Origin: Dysgonamonadaceae bacterium
GTDB taxonomy: Bacteria > Bacteroidota > Bacteroidia > Bacteroidales > Azobacteroidaceae
NCBI GenBank assembly: GCA_031260045.1
Contig: JAIRKO010000049.1
Location: 1-64,000, forward strand
DNA length: 64,000 nt
Reading direction: 5' to 3'
Of the stretch, positions 37,881 through 46,754 are shown in pieces. The position numbers and the translations under genes were made by a program. Each line of letters starts with the position of its first letter. The first letter of the stretch is position 1. The notes under the pieces are model-generated. The model was given only the letters and a program-made list of their open reading frames with translations, was not told the origin of the DNA and searched no databases.

Positions 37881-39023
37881 CGATTGTACCGATAGTTGGT
37901 TTTTCACCGGATTTGCATACATTTCCAACATTTTCTCCGTCAGGAAAGGAATGTCTTTGTCCGGCAAGTTAATTTTTTCCAATTGTTTTTTTAAATAAGC
38001 ATCAAACGTTTTTTCGTCTGCGAGCGTATATTCCCCTTTGAAAGAACCTTTTCCACACAGGCGTTCGTAAGCAATATAATTGATAGGATAAAATCGGTAA
38101 TTCAGGAAAATTTCACGATCTATCAAGCGTGCAATCAGGGATGCCAACTCGTTTTTCTTCAACGTTTTATCCATTTCCTGCAATTGCGGATTAATCGGCT
38201 TCCCGATGCGAATGTGAATGTTCCCCTTAAATCCCGCCAAACCTGTTTGCATGTTTATCAAATCGTCGTCTCGCGTTTTCGTAAATTCCGGATTGTCCCT
38301 TTTTTGCTGAAACTCCTGCGCTTTCAGGAAATCGCAAGGGTCGTATTCATACGACAGCGAAACGGGCGTGATGTTCAGTTCCTTAATATTCTCCAAAAAA
38401 TCCATCTCTCCACCCATCGCCAGCATTTTCAGTAGGCTGTCTTGCGTGCGGTCGTCGGAATCTTTGGCGCGACCTTCCCGCTGGGCAATCCAAACGGATT
38501 CCTTTTTGTTTTTCACGGCAAAATGAATGTATTGCGACAAATGCCGCGATATTTCCAGCATTTCCCGTCCCGAAACGCCCCGCTTCACGATAAAACTTTT
38601 GTTTAATCGGACAACATCTTCAATCCAGGGCGAGAGCATCAAATTGTCGCCAATCGCGATTTCGGTCGTAAGGAAACCATTGTTCATCAACAAAAGGTTC
38701 AAAACGGACACATCAATAATAATATCGCGATGATTGGAAATATACAAATGGGGCGCGTTTGCTGAAATATTTTCAAGTCCCGCGCAAGTCAAGCCCGTCG
38801 AATTTTTTTCGACCAAAGCGTTTATCATCGGTCTGAGGATTTGATATTGAAGCGCATCAATGCTCTTAATCGGCAGGATGCAGGATTTAAAATCCTCCCA
38901 TTTTATTTCGGGGAAAAAACGAGCAACGTATTCCCGAAATCTCGGATTCTTTAACAGGCGCCGGATAACAGGCGTTACCTCCTCGCCGCCGTAGGGACGG
39001 ATATCATCAAAATTTAAGTTCAT
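37863..39023 (-). CDS. phospholipid/glycerol acyltransferase-like protein
   Basis: 386 residues from MNLNFDDIRPYGG. The acyltransferase block I is LYISNHRDIIIDVSVLN (about 105-121), with NH followed by D after five residues instead of the usual HX4D. A later block is WIAQREGRAKDSDDRTQDS (about 172-190), similar to the EGTR region. Likely a membrane-peripheral enzyme transferring an acyl group to a lipid or saccharide; the substrate is unknown. It starts inside the 3' end of ddl (17-nt overlap), so it is coupled to it. Its C-terminus runs into repeat DNA. Confidence 0.78.
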   Translation of the reverse strand: MNLNFDDIRPYGGEEVTPVIRRLLKNPRFREYVARFFPEIKWEDFKSCILPIKSIDALQYQILRPMINALVEKNSTGLTCAGLENISANAPHLYISNHRDIIIDVSVLNLLLMNNGFLTTEIAIGDNLMLSPWIEDVVRLNKSFIVKRGVSGREMLEISRHLSQYIHFAVKNKKESVWIAQREGRAKDSDDRTQDSLLKMLAMGGEMDFLENIKELNITPVSLSYEYDPCDFLKAQEFQQKRDNPEFTKTRDDDLINMQTGLAGFKGNIHIRIGKPINPQLQEMDKTLKKNELASLIARLIDREIFLNYRFYPINYIAYERLCGKGSFKGEYTLADEKTFDAYLKKQLEKINLPDKDIPFLTEKMLEMYANPVKNQLSVQSPSLRA

Positions 39024-39987
39024 ATTCAATTATTTCAGTCATTACTTCCCGGATGTTTAAACCGGCAGCCTTCACCTGTTGCGGGATAAAACTCGTTTCC
39101 GTCATGCCCGGCGTGGTGTTCACTTCCAAGAGGCGAACCTCTTCCTGCGGCGAAATGATGTAATCGACCCGAATAATCCCCTTTGCGCCGATATAATCGT
39201 AAATCTTCGCCGTCAACGACCGGATTTCTTCGGTCAATGTGGGGAAAATACGCGCGGGAGTGATTTCCGACACTTGACCGTTGTATTTGGCGTCGTAGTC
39301 GAAAAACTCGTTCTGGGTAACGACTTCAGTAACCGGAAACACGGTTTTCTTTTCGCCGACTCGATAGCAACCGCACGTTACTTCCACGCCCGACATGAAA
39401 CTTTCCACCAAAACCTCGTTCCCTTCCGCGAAAGCCAAGTCGATAGCAGGTTGCAATTGCTCCGCAGTCCCCGCTTTTGTAACCCCAAAACTCGAACCGC
39501 CGTCGTTCGGCTTCACAAAAATAGGCAATCCCAATTGGGAAACGAGGTCGTCGGTATTCCAAACGTCGCCCCTGCGAAGCAAAACCGAAGGCGCAACCTG
39601 CACGCCGAAACCCCGCAGGTAGTTTTTACAAAAATATTTGTTAAACGTTAGGGACGCCGCCAAAACGCCGCAACAAGAATAGCGCAGCCCCAGCATGTCG
39701 AAATAACCTTGCAGCAACCCGTCTTCGCCCGGAGTGCCGTGAATTGTGATGTAGGCAAAATCGAAGCGTATTTTGTCGCCGGCATACGTGAAACCGAAAT
39801 CGTTCTTATCAATCGGCGTTTCCTTGTTATCGGGCAGCAGGGCGACCCATTTTTCCTTCGTTATCAACACGATATAAGAGGCGTATTTTTGGGGATCAAT
39901 AAAAGACCGTATCCCTTGGGCGCTTTTCATTGATACAACAATTTCGGATGAATAGCCGCCGGCTACGATTGCGATTGTTTTTTTCAT
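39007..39987 (-). CDS. ddl: D-alanine--D-alanine ligase
   Basis: 326-residue ATP-grasp enzyme that joins two D-alanines for peptidoglycan. It has an N-terminal GGYSSEIVVSMKSA (about 10-23), ITIHGTPGEDGLLQGYFDML (Glu for D-Ala binding, about 85-104), PIFVKPNDGGSSFGV (ATP-binding loop) and a C-terminal RVDYIISPQEEVRLLEVNTTPGM split over 278-300 (metal ligands). The leader before the ATG contains a GTGCATTAGTGGC block and AAATAAAAACAAATGAAAAA, almost identical to the leader of the aminopeptidase gene at 43905. Confidence 0.94.
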   Translation of the reverse strand: MKKTIAIVAGGYSSEIVVSMKSAQGIRSFIDPQKYASYIVLITKEKWVALLPDNKETPIDKNDFGFTYAGDKIRFDFAYITIHGTPGEDGLLQGYFDMLGLRYSCCGVLAASLTFNKYFCKNYLRGFGVQVAPSVLLRRGDVWNTDDLVSQLGLPIFVKPNDGGSSFGVTKAGTAEQLQPAIDLAFAEGNEVLVESFMSGVEVTCGCYRVGEKKTVFPVTEVVTQNEFFDYDAKYNGQVSEITPARIFPTLTEEIRSLTAKIYDYIGAKGIIRVDYIISPQEEVRLLEVNTTPGMTETSFIPQQVKAAGLNIREVMTEIIEYELKF

Positions 39988-40013
39988 TTGTTTTTATTTT
40001 TGTTTTATTTTAT

Positions 40014-40031
40014 GCCACTAATGCACGAATT
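40014..40031. repeat. short dispersed motif GCCACTAATGCACGAATT
   Basis: The motif recurs as CGTGCATTAGTGGC at about 43879-43892 and as GCCACTAATGCGCGAATT at about 53469-53486. The first two lie in the 5' leaders of ddl and the Xaa-Pro aminopeptidase, in the same sense relative to each gene. The third is in the porU leader in the opposite sense. The following 40032-40140 stretch has inverted CTTCGCGTACAA and GCACGCGAAGACGC segments. Confidence 0.55.
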
Positions 40032-40140
40032 AATCATTCGCTTGTGTGTCTTCACGTACAAATATAAATGCACGCGAAGACGCTGAGGCGCAAAGTAATA
40101 CTTTAATAAAAACTTCGCGCTTTTGTGCCTTCGCGTACAA

Positions 40141-41193
40141 TTAAAACAATGACCTAAATTTTTCTACCAAACCTTTCATATCCTCCGGCAACGGGCTTTC
40201 AAAAAACATTTCCTTTCCGGTTTTCGGATGCACAAACCCCAGTGTCTGCGCATGCAAAGCCTGACGGGGGCAAATCTCAAAACAATTATGAATAAACTGT
40301 TTGTATTTCGTTGTATGATTCCCTTTTAGGATTTCATTTCCCCCGTATCGCTCGTCATTGAACAACGTATGACCGATGTGCTTCATATGTACCCTGATTT
40401 GATGCGTCCGCCCGGTTTCCAAGCGACATTCAATGAAAGTAACATACCCAAATCGTTCTAAAACCCTGTAGTGCGTTACGGCAATCCGCCCGTTTTCACC
40501 GTCCGTAAACACCGTCATTTGCAATTTATCACGGGGGTTCCGCCCGATATTGCCTTCAATCCGCCCTTCGTCGTTTTTTACGTTGCCCCACACCAAAGCG
40601 GTGTATTTCCTTTGCGTGGTTTTCCGAAAAAATTGCATCCCCAAATGCGTTTTCGCTTCGGGATTTTTGGCTACAACCAGCAGCCCCGAAGTATTCTTAT
40701 CAATCCGATGCACCAAACCCAAACGCGGGTCGTCGGCGTTAAATCCCGGCTTGTCTTTGCTGTACCACGCAAGCGCATTCAGGAGCGTTCCCGCATAATT
40801 CCCGTGACCGGGATGAACAACCATTCCAGACGGTTTGTCAATCACCATCACGTCGTCGTCTTCATATATAATATGCAGGGGAATATCTTCGGGAATGACC
40901 TCCGTTTCCCGCCGTGGGCGATCCATGACTACGGAAATGAGGTCGCCGGGTTTAACCCTGTAATTAGCTTTGACCGGTCGACCATTGGCGAGGATAAATC
41001 CGGCGCCGGTTGCCAGTTGGATGCGGTTTCGGGATGCGTGTTCCATTCGGTCGACCAGAAATTTATCCACGCGCAAAAGGCTTTGCCCCTTGTCGGCGAC
41101 AAACCGGAAATGCTCGTAAAATGCGTCATCCTGCTCTTCGATAAAATCGGCGTTTTCCTCTTGGGTTTCAATATCGGTTATAAAATCTTCCAT
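40141..41193 (-). CDS. rluD: RluA/RluD-family 23S rRNA pseudouridine synthase
   Basis: 350 residues from MEDFITDIETQ, with an acidic N-terminal tail. The S4 domain (about 50-110, LRVDKFLVDRMEHASRNRIQ) is followed by the catalytic domain with the Asp in GLVHRIDKNTSGLLVVAK (near residue 160) and GRTHQIRVHMKHIGHTLF. It modifies uridines in 23S rRNA; the RluD assignment is by overall architecture. The ATG overlaps the PASTA gene stop (TGATG). A TTG one codon upstream is also in frame. Confidence 0.9.
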   Translation of the reverse strand: MEDFITDIETQEENADFIEEQDDAFYEHFRFVADKGQSLLRVDKFLVDRMEHASRNRIQLATGAGFILANGRPVKANYRVKPGDLISVVMDRPRRETEVIPEDIPLHIIYEDDDVMVIDKPSGMVVHPGHGNYAGTLLNALAWYSKDKPGFNADDPRLGLVHRIDKNTSGLLVVAKNPEAKTHLGMQFFRKTTQRKYTALVWGNVKNDEGRIEGNIGRNPRDKLQMTVFTDGENGRIAVTHYRVLERFGYVTFIECRLETGRTHQIRVHMKHIGHTLFNDERYGGNEILKGNHTTKYKQFIHNCFEICPRQALHAQTLGFVHPKTGKEMFFESPLPEDMKGLVEKFRSLF

Positions 41194-41780
41194 CAAAAGT
41201 CGAGCGGGTTATCAAAATCTTCGGTTGTTTCTTCATTCGGCGACGTTTCGTCTTCTTCGGCGGGGGTTCCCGAACCGACCAAAAGCGTTACCGTTGCAGA
41301 GACCGGAACTTTATCGCCGGCTTGCAAGAGCGCGCCCCTATACTCCACGCCGACAACCAAATCGCGGTAATTTTCCGGCACCCATTCGATTTGTATTTTT
41401 TCCAATCCCAGCGATTTCAGCATGGATACCGCTTGCCTTTGCGACAAGTCCACGAGGTCGGGGAGGAGAACCGTTCCCGCCGAATGGGAATTAATTCGGA
41501 GATAAATGGTGCGCCCTTTTTTTACTTTTGAACCTGCGGGCGGGATTGTTTCGATGATTGTTCCGGGAACAAACGCTTCGTTATAGGTAGAATCAATGAC
41601 CCGATAGGATAACTTCCGCGCTTCAAAAAACGGTTGGGCTGCTTCCGGCGACATCGTCTTCACATTGGGAATTTCGACCGATTCGCCGTGTCTGGTATAA
41701 ACGTTCAGCCAAATCGAAGTCCCCAACGACAATACGAATAAAATAGCAACGGCAAGGAGTAGATTTTTGATAATGTTCAT
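41193..41780 (-). CDS. PASTA-domain membrane protein
   Basis: 195 residues from MNIIKNLLLAVAILF (the open frame begins 15 codons earlier). One N-terminal membrane segment (about 5-26), then two to three PASTA domains outside the membrane: VEIPNVKTMSPEAAQPFFEA (about 38-100), LPDLVDLSQRQAVSMLKSLGL (about 105-170). The tail is acidic (EEDETSPNEE). PASTA domains bind peptidoglycan-type ligands; there is no kinase domain here. It sits between rpmH and rluD, a conserved Bacteroidetes pairing with rluD and ddl. A -7 box TACTTTTG is at 41812-41805. Confidence 0.85.
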   Translation of the reverse strand: MNIIKNLLLAVAILFVLSLGTSIWLNVYTRHGESVEIPNVKTMSPEAAQPFFEARKLSYRVIDSTYNEAFVPGTIIETIPPAGSKVKKGRTIYLRINSHSAGTVLLPDLVDLSQRQAVSMLKSLGLEKIQIEWVPENYRDLVVGVEYRGALLQAGDKVPVSATVTLLVGSGTPAEEDETSPNEETTEDFDNPLDF

Positions 41781-41835
41781 AAGGTTTATTTTAAAGTTCT
41801 TTGGCAAAAGTACTAAAAAGAGCATACATTAACGC

Positions 41836-41869
41836 AAAAAGGGAATAAACTTTTGATTTATTCCCTTTT
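41836..41869. terminator. bidirectional terminator after rpmH
   Basis: AAAAGGGAATAAA (41837-41849) pairs perfectly with TTTATTCCCTTTT (41857-41869) around CTTTTGA. It lies 28 bp beyond the rpmH stop. Confidence 0.85.
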
Positions 41870-41896
41870 CATATCAAAGTGGAAAACAAACTAAAA

Positions 41897-42049
41897 TTAT
41901 CCGTTATATTCATCAGATACCGTTAACTTTGTTCTTCCTTTGGCTCTACGGGAAGCCAATACCCTGCGACCGTTGGCTGTTTCCATTCGGCTACGGAATC
42001 CGTGTTTATTTTTTCTTTTTCTGTTTGATGGTTGAAATGTCCGTTTCAT
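41897..42049 (-). CDS. rpmH: 50S ribosomal protein L34
   Basis: 50 residues beginning [20 protein letters not shown] and ending in [10 protein letters not shown]. The N-terminal signature and the Arg/Lys-rich core ([19 protein letters not shown]) identify L34. It is too short for many gene finders. A -7 box TATCTTTG lies at 42091-42084 on the minus strand, and a strong terminator follows the stop. dnaA is not adjacent, so this does not by itself mark the replication origin. Confidence 0.95.
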   Translation of the reverse strand: MKRTFQPSNRKRKNKHGFRSRMETANGRRVLASRRAKGRTKLTVSDEYNG

Positions 42050-42230
42050 GACTTATAATTAATTTTGTTTTTTATTTTGGTTGCAAAGATAAAATCTTTT
42101 TTTTGTAAAAAAAAAGTTTGAGGCAATTAATTGAAAAATCGCATGGTTTATGCAGGCTGCACAAACGGGTAATCGGTTTGCGGAACGCTATCATCCGGCG
42201 CTTGAAAGTCATTGCAAATGTTTGAGCAAG

Positions 42231-42467
42231 CTTTTATGTATTACACAAAAGTACAAATTATATCTCGCGCATACTTTTGTGTATTACACAAAAGTCAAAA
42301 TTAGGTCTTGAGCAAGTTTTTGTGTGTTACACAAAAGTATAAATTATGTCTCGCGTATGCTTTTGTGTATTACACAAAAGTCAAAATTAGGTCTTGAGTA
42401 AGCTTTTGTGTGTTACACAAAAGTACAAATTATGTCTCGCGTATATTTTTGTGTAATACTCAAAAGC
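42231..42467. repeat. array of six palindromes at 43-bp spacing
   Basis: Six copies of a 23-bp palindrome (arms ACTTTTGTGTA and TACACAAAAGT around one T) start at about 42230, 42273, 42316, 42359, 42402 and 42445, each exactly 43 bp apart. The copy at 42273 is perfect; the outer ones have one to three changes. Spacers alternate between two types, ACAAATTATGTCTCGCGTAT and CAAAATTAGGTCTTGAGCAA, giving an 86-bp higher-order unit. It lies in a gap of 585 bp between rpmH and a plus-strand gene. Nothing else is seen in that gap except promoters. Confidence 0.9.
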
Positions 42468-42579
42468 CAAAATAAATACTCTGTTCGATGTTCGTGTACA
42501 TAATGTATCCGGAAATGTAGGGAAAATATTTTAATGTACGCAAATGTGTGTGGTGTTTAACTTCGCCGCACACGTCATT

Positions 42580-42614
42580 TTTGATGTGTCATCCGAAAAA
42601 TTTCACTACATTTG
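42580..42614 (+). promoter_or_regulatory. promoter of the carboxynorspermidine synthase-like gene
   Basis: TTTG (42580-42583) and TACATTTG (42607-42614) are separated by 23 nt, the upper end of the usual spacing. It lies 113 bp downstream of the palindrome array and 20 bp before the ATG. Confidence 0.6.
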
Positions 42615-42634
42615 TCTTTTAAATAAAAATAAAT

Positions 42635-43843
42635 ATGTCAAAAGTAATCATCATCGGTGCGGGAGGCGTGGGAACGGTTGTCGCCCACAAAGTTGCCCAA
42701 AATCATGCCGTTTTCACGGAAATCATGCTGGCAAGCCGCACCAAATCCAAATGCGACGCCATTGCCGCCGCCATCGGAACCCGCTATGGCAACCGGAAAA
42801 TACAAACCGCGCAGGTCGACGCCGACAATGTCGCCGAACTGGTTGCTCTGTTCAACAAATTCCAACCGGAATTAGTCATCAACGTAGCCCTGCCCTATCA
42901 GGACTTAACCATCATGGACGCATGTCTGGAAGCGGGCGTCGGTTATCTGGATACCGCCAATTACGAGCCAAAAGACGAAGCCCGATTTGAATACAAATGG
43001 CAATGGGCTTACCGCGACCGCTTTGAAAAAGCCGGACTGACCGCCATTCTCGGTTGCGGGTTCGACCCCGGCGCATGTAGCGTTTTCACTGCCTACGCCG
43101 CCAAACACCATTTCAGCCGGATGGACGAACTGGACATCGTCGATTGCAACGCCGGCGATCACGGAAAGGCTTTCGCGACCAATTTCAACCCGGAAATTAA
43201 CATCCGCGAAGTTACCCAAAAAGGCAGGTATTGGGAAAACGGGAAATGGATAACCACCGAGCCGCACGAAATACATCGACCGCTGATTTATCCGAATATA
43301 GGCTCCAAAGAATCGTACCTAATCTACCACGAAGAACTCGAATCCTTAGTGAAAAACTTCCCGACACTCAAAAGGGCGCGTTTCTGGATGACTTTCGGAC
43401 AGGAATACCTCACCCATTTGCGCGTGATTCAAAACATCGGCATGGCGCGCATCGACCCCGTTCTTTATCAGGGCGTAGAAATCGTCCCCATTCAATTCCT
43501 GAAAGCGGTATTGCCCGATCCGGGCAAATTGGGCGAAAACTACACCGGCGAGACCTCCATCGGTTGCCACATCAAGGGTCTCGACAAAACCGGCAAAGCA
43601 ATCACTTATTTTATCTACAACAACTGCCGGCATCAGGATGCTTACAATGAAACCGGCGCACAGGGCGTTGGCTACACAACCGGCGTTCCCGCCGCCATCG
43701 GCGCGTTGATGTTCGTAAAAGGTCTTTGGCGCAAGCCCGGCGTTTTCAATGTGGAAGAGTTTGATCCCGACCCGTTTATGGAGCAGATGAATGTGCAGGG
43801 ATTGCCTTGGCACGAAACTTTTAATTCGGATTATGGGGTTTAA
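42635..43843 (+). CDS. saccharopine dehydrogenase-family protein, carboxynorspermidine synthase-like
   Basis: 402 residues. N-terminal Rossmann fold with KVIIIGAGGVGTVVAHKVA (about 3-21) and ASRTKSKCDAIA, then GYLDTANYEPKDEARFEYKW, GCGFDPGACSVFTAYA (about 146-161) and HIKGLDKTGKAITYFIYNNC. These match carboxynorspermidine/carboxyspermidine dehydrogenases, which condense aspartate semialdehyde with a diamine using NADPH in the alternative spermidine pathway. The decarboxylase partner (nspC) is not in this window. It is preceded by a palindrome array that may regulate it. Confidence 0.88.
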   Translation: MSKVIIIGAGGVGTVVAHKVAQNHAVFTEIMLASRTKSKCDAIAAAIGTRYGNRKIQTAQVDADNVAELVALFNKFQPELVINVALPYQDLTIMDACLEAGVGYLDTANYEPKDEARFEYKWQWAYRDRFEKAGLTAILGCGFDPGACSVFTAYAAKHHFSRMDELDIVDCNAGDHGKAFATNFNPEINIREVTQKGRYWENGKWITTEPHEIHRPLIYPNIGSKESYLIYHEELESLVKNFPTLKRARFWMTFGQEYLTHLRVIQNIGMARIDPVLYQGVEIVPIQFLKAVLPDPGKLGENYTGETSIGCHIKGLDKTGKAITYFIYNNCRHQDAYNETGAQGVGYTTGVPAAIGALMFVKGLWRKPGVFNVEEFDPDPFMEQMNVQGLPWHETFNSDYGV

Positions 43844-43904
43844 ATTATTACTGCGTCCTTGCGACAATTTAAACTACCCGTGCATTAGTGGCAAATAAAA
43901 ACAA

Positions 43905-45713
43905 ATGAAAAACGCAAAAGAAAAAATGCAAGCCCTGCGAGCATTGATGCAAGCCGAAAACATAAAAGCCTGCATCATTCCTTCTACCGACCCGCACGTC
44001 AGCGAATATCCGCCCGCACACTGGAAAACCCGCGAATGGCTGTCGGGTTTCACCGGCTCGGCGGGAACCGTCGCTGTTACGCTCGAAAAAGCCGGCTTGT
44101 GGACTGATTCGCGCTATTTTCTTCAAGCGGAAAAACAGTTGGAAAATTCCGGTATCGAACTGTTTAAGGCGGGATTGCCGGAAACGCCCGATATGCTCGA
44201 CCGGATTGCGTCGGAACTGTTGCCCGGCGATTGTGTCGGCATCGAAGGCGCTGTGTTTGCGGCTTCGGAAGCGCAGTCGCTTGTGAAATATTTCGCCGGA
44301 AAAGGGCTGAAAATCCGCACGGATTTCGCACCCTGTTCGCAACTTTGGGACAACCGCCCAGCCCTGCCCGAAAGTCCCGCATTTATTTTACCGGAACGTT
44401 TTTCGGGAAAATCATGCCGTGAAAAAATCAAGTCCGTAACGGAAATTTTAAAGAAAAACAAGGCGGATGCGACGATTCTTGCCGCTTTGGATTCGATTGC
44501 TTGGCTGTTCAATATCAGAGGAAACGATGTGGCTTATAATCCGGTTTGCATGAGTTATGCCGTTGTTTCCGAACGGGAAACCGTACTTTTTATTCCGTCG
44601 GAGAAAGTAACGGAAGAAGTTGCCGATTACCTTTATGCTCAAGGAGTTGTAATTGCCGATTATACCAAAATAACCGACTACATTCGCTCTTTCGCCCATC
44701 GCCCGTCGCCTTTTGCCGTCCTGACTGCGCCTTCCCGTATCAATTACGGGCTGTATTCCGCCATTCCCGAAAATTGCGTCAAAATTGAAACGCCGGTTCA
44801 TCCGGTCGATGCGTTGAAAAGCATTAAAAACGAAACGGAAATCGCAGGCATCCGCAATGCCATGCGGAAAGACGGCGTTGCAATGGTGAAATTTCTGATG
44901 AACTTAGAAAAAACTTTGGCTTCGGGGGAAAAAATCAGCGAATCGGCAATTGCGGAAAAACTCCGTCAATATCGCAGCGAACAGGAATTTTATGCCGGCG
45001 AAAGTTTCGCAACCATTGCCGCATACGGTCGGCACGGCGCGATTGTCCATTACGAAGCCTGTGCGGAAAGCGATGCGGAAATTCGTCCCGAAGGCGTCCT
45101 GCTCATCGACTCCGGCGCGCAGTATTTCGACGGCACCACCGACCTTACGCGCACCCTTGCGGTTGGCGCCGTTTCTGATGATATGAAAAAAGATTACACG
45201 GCTGTCCTGAAAGGGCTTATCGCGTTAACAACAGCCAGTTTTCCGAAAGGAACCGTCGGAATGCAGTTAGACGTCCTCGCCCGGCAATTCCTCTGGCAAA
45301 ACGGAACGAATTACCTGCACGGAACCGGTCACGGCGTCGGGCATTTCCTCAACGTACACGAAGGTCCGCAGAGCATCCGAATGAATTATAACCCCGCAAG
45401 CATAGAATCGGGAATGGTAACTTCCTGCGAACCGGGCATTTACCGTAACGGAAAATACGGCGTCCGTATCGAAAACCTGTTGCTTGTAACGCCTTGTCAA
45501 TACACGAATTTCGGCGAATTTTACACCTTCGAAACCTTAACGCTTTGCCCCATTGACCTGAAATTGATTGATTTTTCCCTGATGACGCGGTTTGAAACGG
45601 ACTGGTTAAACCGTTATCATCAAAAAGTTTACGATACGCTTTCGCCTTTTCTGTCGGAAGAGGAAAAAGCGTGGATTACTGCCTCGTTTCTGCTGCTCGA
45701 AATCTATGAATAA
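43905..45713 (+). CDS. Xaa-Pro aminopeptidase (M24B)
   Basis: 602 residues. Two creatinase-type N-terminal domains (about 1-310) and a C-terminal pita-bread domain (about 315-540) with metal ligands in LLIDSGAQYFDGTTDLTRT (two Asp), GTGHGVGHFLNVHEGP (His), SCEPGIYRNGKYGVRIENL (two Glu). A C-terminal extension typical of the eukaryotic-like long form follows. It removes N-terminal residues preceding proline. The leader shares the CGTGCATTAGTGGC block and AAATAAAAACAAATGAAAAA with ddl. It stops next to the convergent glycosyltransferase with no spacer. Confidence 0.92.
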   Translation: MKNAKEKMQALRALMQAENIKACIIPSTDPHVSEYPPAHWKTREWLSGFTGSAGTVAVTLEKAGLWTDSRYFLQAEKQLENSGIELFKAGLPETPDMLDRIASELLPGDCVGIEGAVFAASEAQSLVKYFAGKGLKIRTDFAPCSQLWDNRPALPESPAFILPERFSGKSCREKIKSVTEILKKNKADATILAALDSIAWLFNIRGNDVAYNPVCMSYAVVSERETVLFIPSEKVTEEVADYLYAQGVVIADYTKITDYIRSFAHRPSPFAVLTAPSRINYGLYSAIPENCVKIETPVHPVDALKSIKNETEIAGIRNAMRKDGVAMVKFLMNLEKTLASGEKISESAIAEKLRQYRSEQEFYAGESFATIAAYGRHGAIVHYEACAESDAEIRPEGVLLIDSGAQYFDGTTDLTRTLAVGAVSDDMKKDYTAVLKGLIALTTASFPKGTVGMQLDVLARQFLWQNGTNYLHGTGHGVGHFLNVHEGPQSIRMNYNPASIESGMVTSCEPGIYRNGKYGVRIENLLLVTPCQYTNFGEFYTFETLTLCPIDLKLIDFSLMTRFETDWLNRYHQKVYDTLSPFLSEEEKAWITASFLLLEIYE

Positions 45714-46754
45714 TCATGCAGGCATCATCTTTTTCTTGATGTTCGACAACCACGAAATTAACTTGAATAATAATACCTTGCAAGGCATATGAAAAACAAC
45801 CCACATGATATAGAAAAATAATTTTTTCTTTTTCAGTTCTGCAATCTCTCCAAAATTTACAGGAAATACGGCTGTTTCTTTTAAAAATTTCTTTTTTTCG
45901 GATTTTGTAATAATCGCGCTATCGCTAACTTTGATAGTATAAAAATATTCATTATTAATTACCCATTGTAAAACAGATTCGTATATATTTTCCTTGCGGT
46001 AATTTTGCAGATATTTACGGTAAAAAGAACTTATCTCGGCAAACTGTAGACCAAAACGGGAAGATATATTTTTATTTTGCATTTTCGTCATGATTGAATC
46101 CGGAGTATCATAGTAAAAGTACGTAATATCAGGGATGAACGAGCAGGAACAGGCATTCAGGAATACTTGAAATGAAAAAATATTATCTTCATTCACATGA
46201 GTGGGATTGCACAGTATCCGGTTGTCGTGTAAAAATGACAGGCGATACAATCTGTTCCATGTGGCGACATGCAATGCGTTGTTTCTTTTTTCAAAAAATT
46301 GCTGTGCCACTTCCAAATGCCCTTTCATATTAGGGCATGTATATATTGAATCTTCGATTATTTCTCCAGACTGAAGCAAGGTTTGCTGGGAGCCTTCCAC
46401 GAAATCGACGTTTTTTTTCTGCATTTCGGCGTATAATTTATCTATGCAATCGGGCGATATGGCATCGTCGCTATCCATGAAATACAGGTATTTTCCCTGC
46501 GCATTTTCGATAGCGGTATTCCGTCCCGCGCCGGTACCTATATTTCGTTCGTGTTCAATAATCCGAACCTGTTTCTCTCTGGGATGACCGGAAACAATCC
46601 GCCGGACGATTTCCATGCTTTTGTCCGTTCCCCGATCATCGGCAATGATAAATTCCATGTTTTCATACGTTTGGTTTAATGCCGAAAATAACGCTCTTTC
46701 TACGTATTTTTCTACGTTGTAAACTGGCATTGAAAGTGTTATTAAATCCATCAT
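45714..46754 (-). CDS. family 2 glycosyltransferase
   Basis: 346 residues from the first of two adjacent ATGs (46754/46751; MMDLITLSMPVYN). GT-A fold: TLSMPVYNVEKYVERALFS (about 5-24), IIADDRGTDKSMEIV (first Asp pair) and YLYFMDSDDAISPD (DXD-like). The C-terminal part ends in a hydrophobic stretch (LFFYIMWVVFHMPCKVLLF), probably membrane-associated. It likely builds surface polysaccharide. Somewhat AT-rich. No other polysaccharide gene is adjacent. Confidence 0.85.
   Translation of the reverse strand: MMDLITLSMPVYNVEKYVERALFSALNQTYENMEFIIADDRGTDKSMEIVRRIVSGHPREKQVRIIEHERNIGTGAGRNTAIENAQGKYLYFMDSDDAISPDCIDKLYAEMQKKNVDFVEGSQQTLLQSGEIIEDSIYTCPNMKGHLEVAQQFFEKRNNALHVATWNRLYRLSFLHDNRILCNPTHVNEDNIFSFQVFLNACSCSFIPDITYFYYDTPDSIMTKMQNKNISSRFGLQFAEISSFYRKYLQNYRKENIYESVLQWVINNEYFYTIKVSDSAIITKSEKKKFLKETAVFPVNFGEIAELKKKKLFFYIMWVVFHMPCKVLLFKLISWLSNIKKKMMPA

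Noticed and set aside
37863..39023. Acyltransferase as PlsC without qualification
   Set aside because: The block I spacing (N-H then D after five residues) differs from the HX4D of PlsC, so only a general acyltransferase call is made.
40471..41370. 299-codon plus-strand frame
   Set aside because: Antisense to rluD and the PASTA gene.
42231..42467. CRISPR array
   Set aside because: Repeats are palindromic and about 23 bp, but the intervening sequences alternate between only two types instead of being unique, and no cas genes are near.
42231..42467. Rex, CRP/FNR or parS sites
   Set aside because: The half-site spacing (TTGTG-TATTA-CACAA) does not match Rex (eight central bases) or CRP, and it differs from the GTT-CACGTG-AAC parS core.
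41897..42467. Replication origin near rpmH
   Set aside because: No dnaA or dnaN gene and no cluster of DnaA boxes (TTATCCACA) was seen; rpmH alone is not enough.
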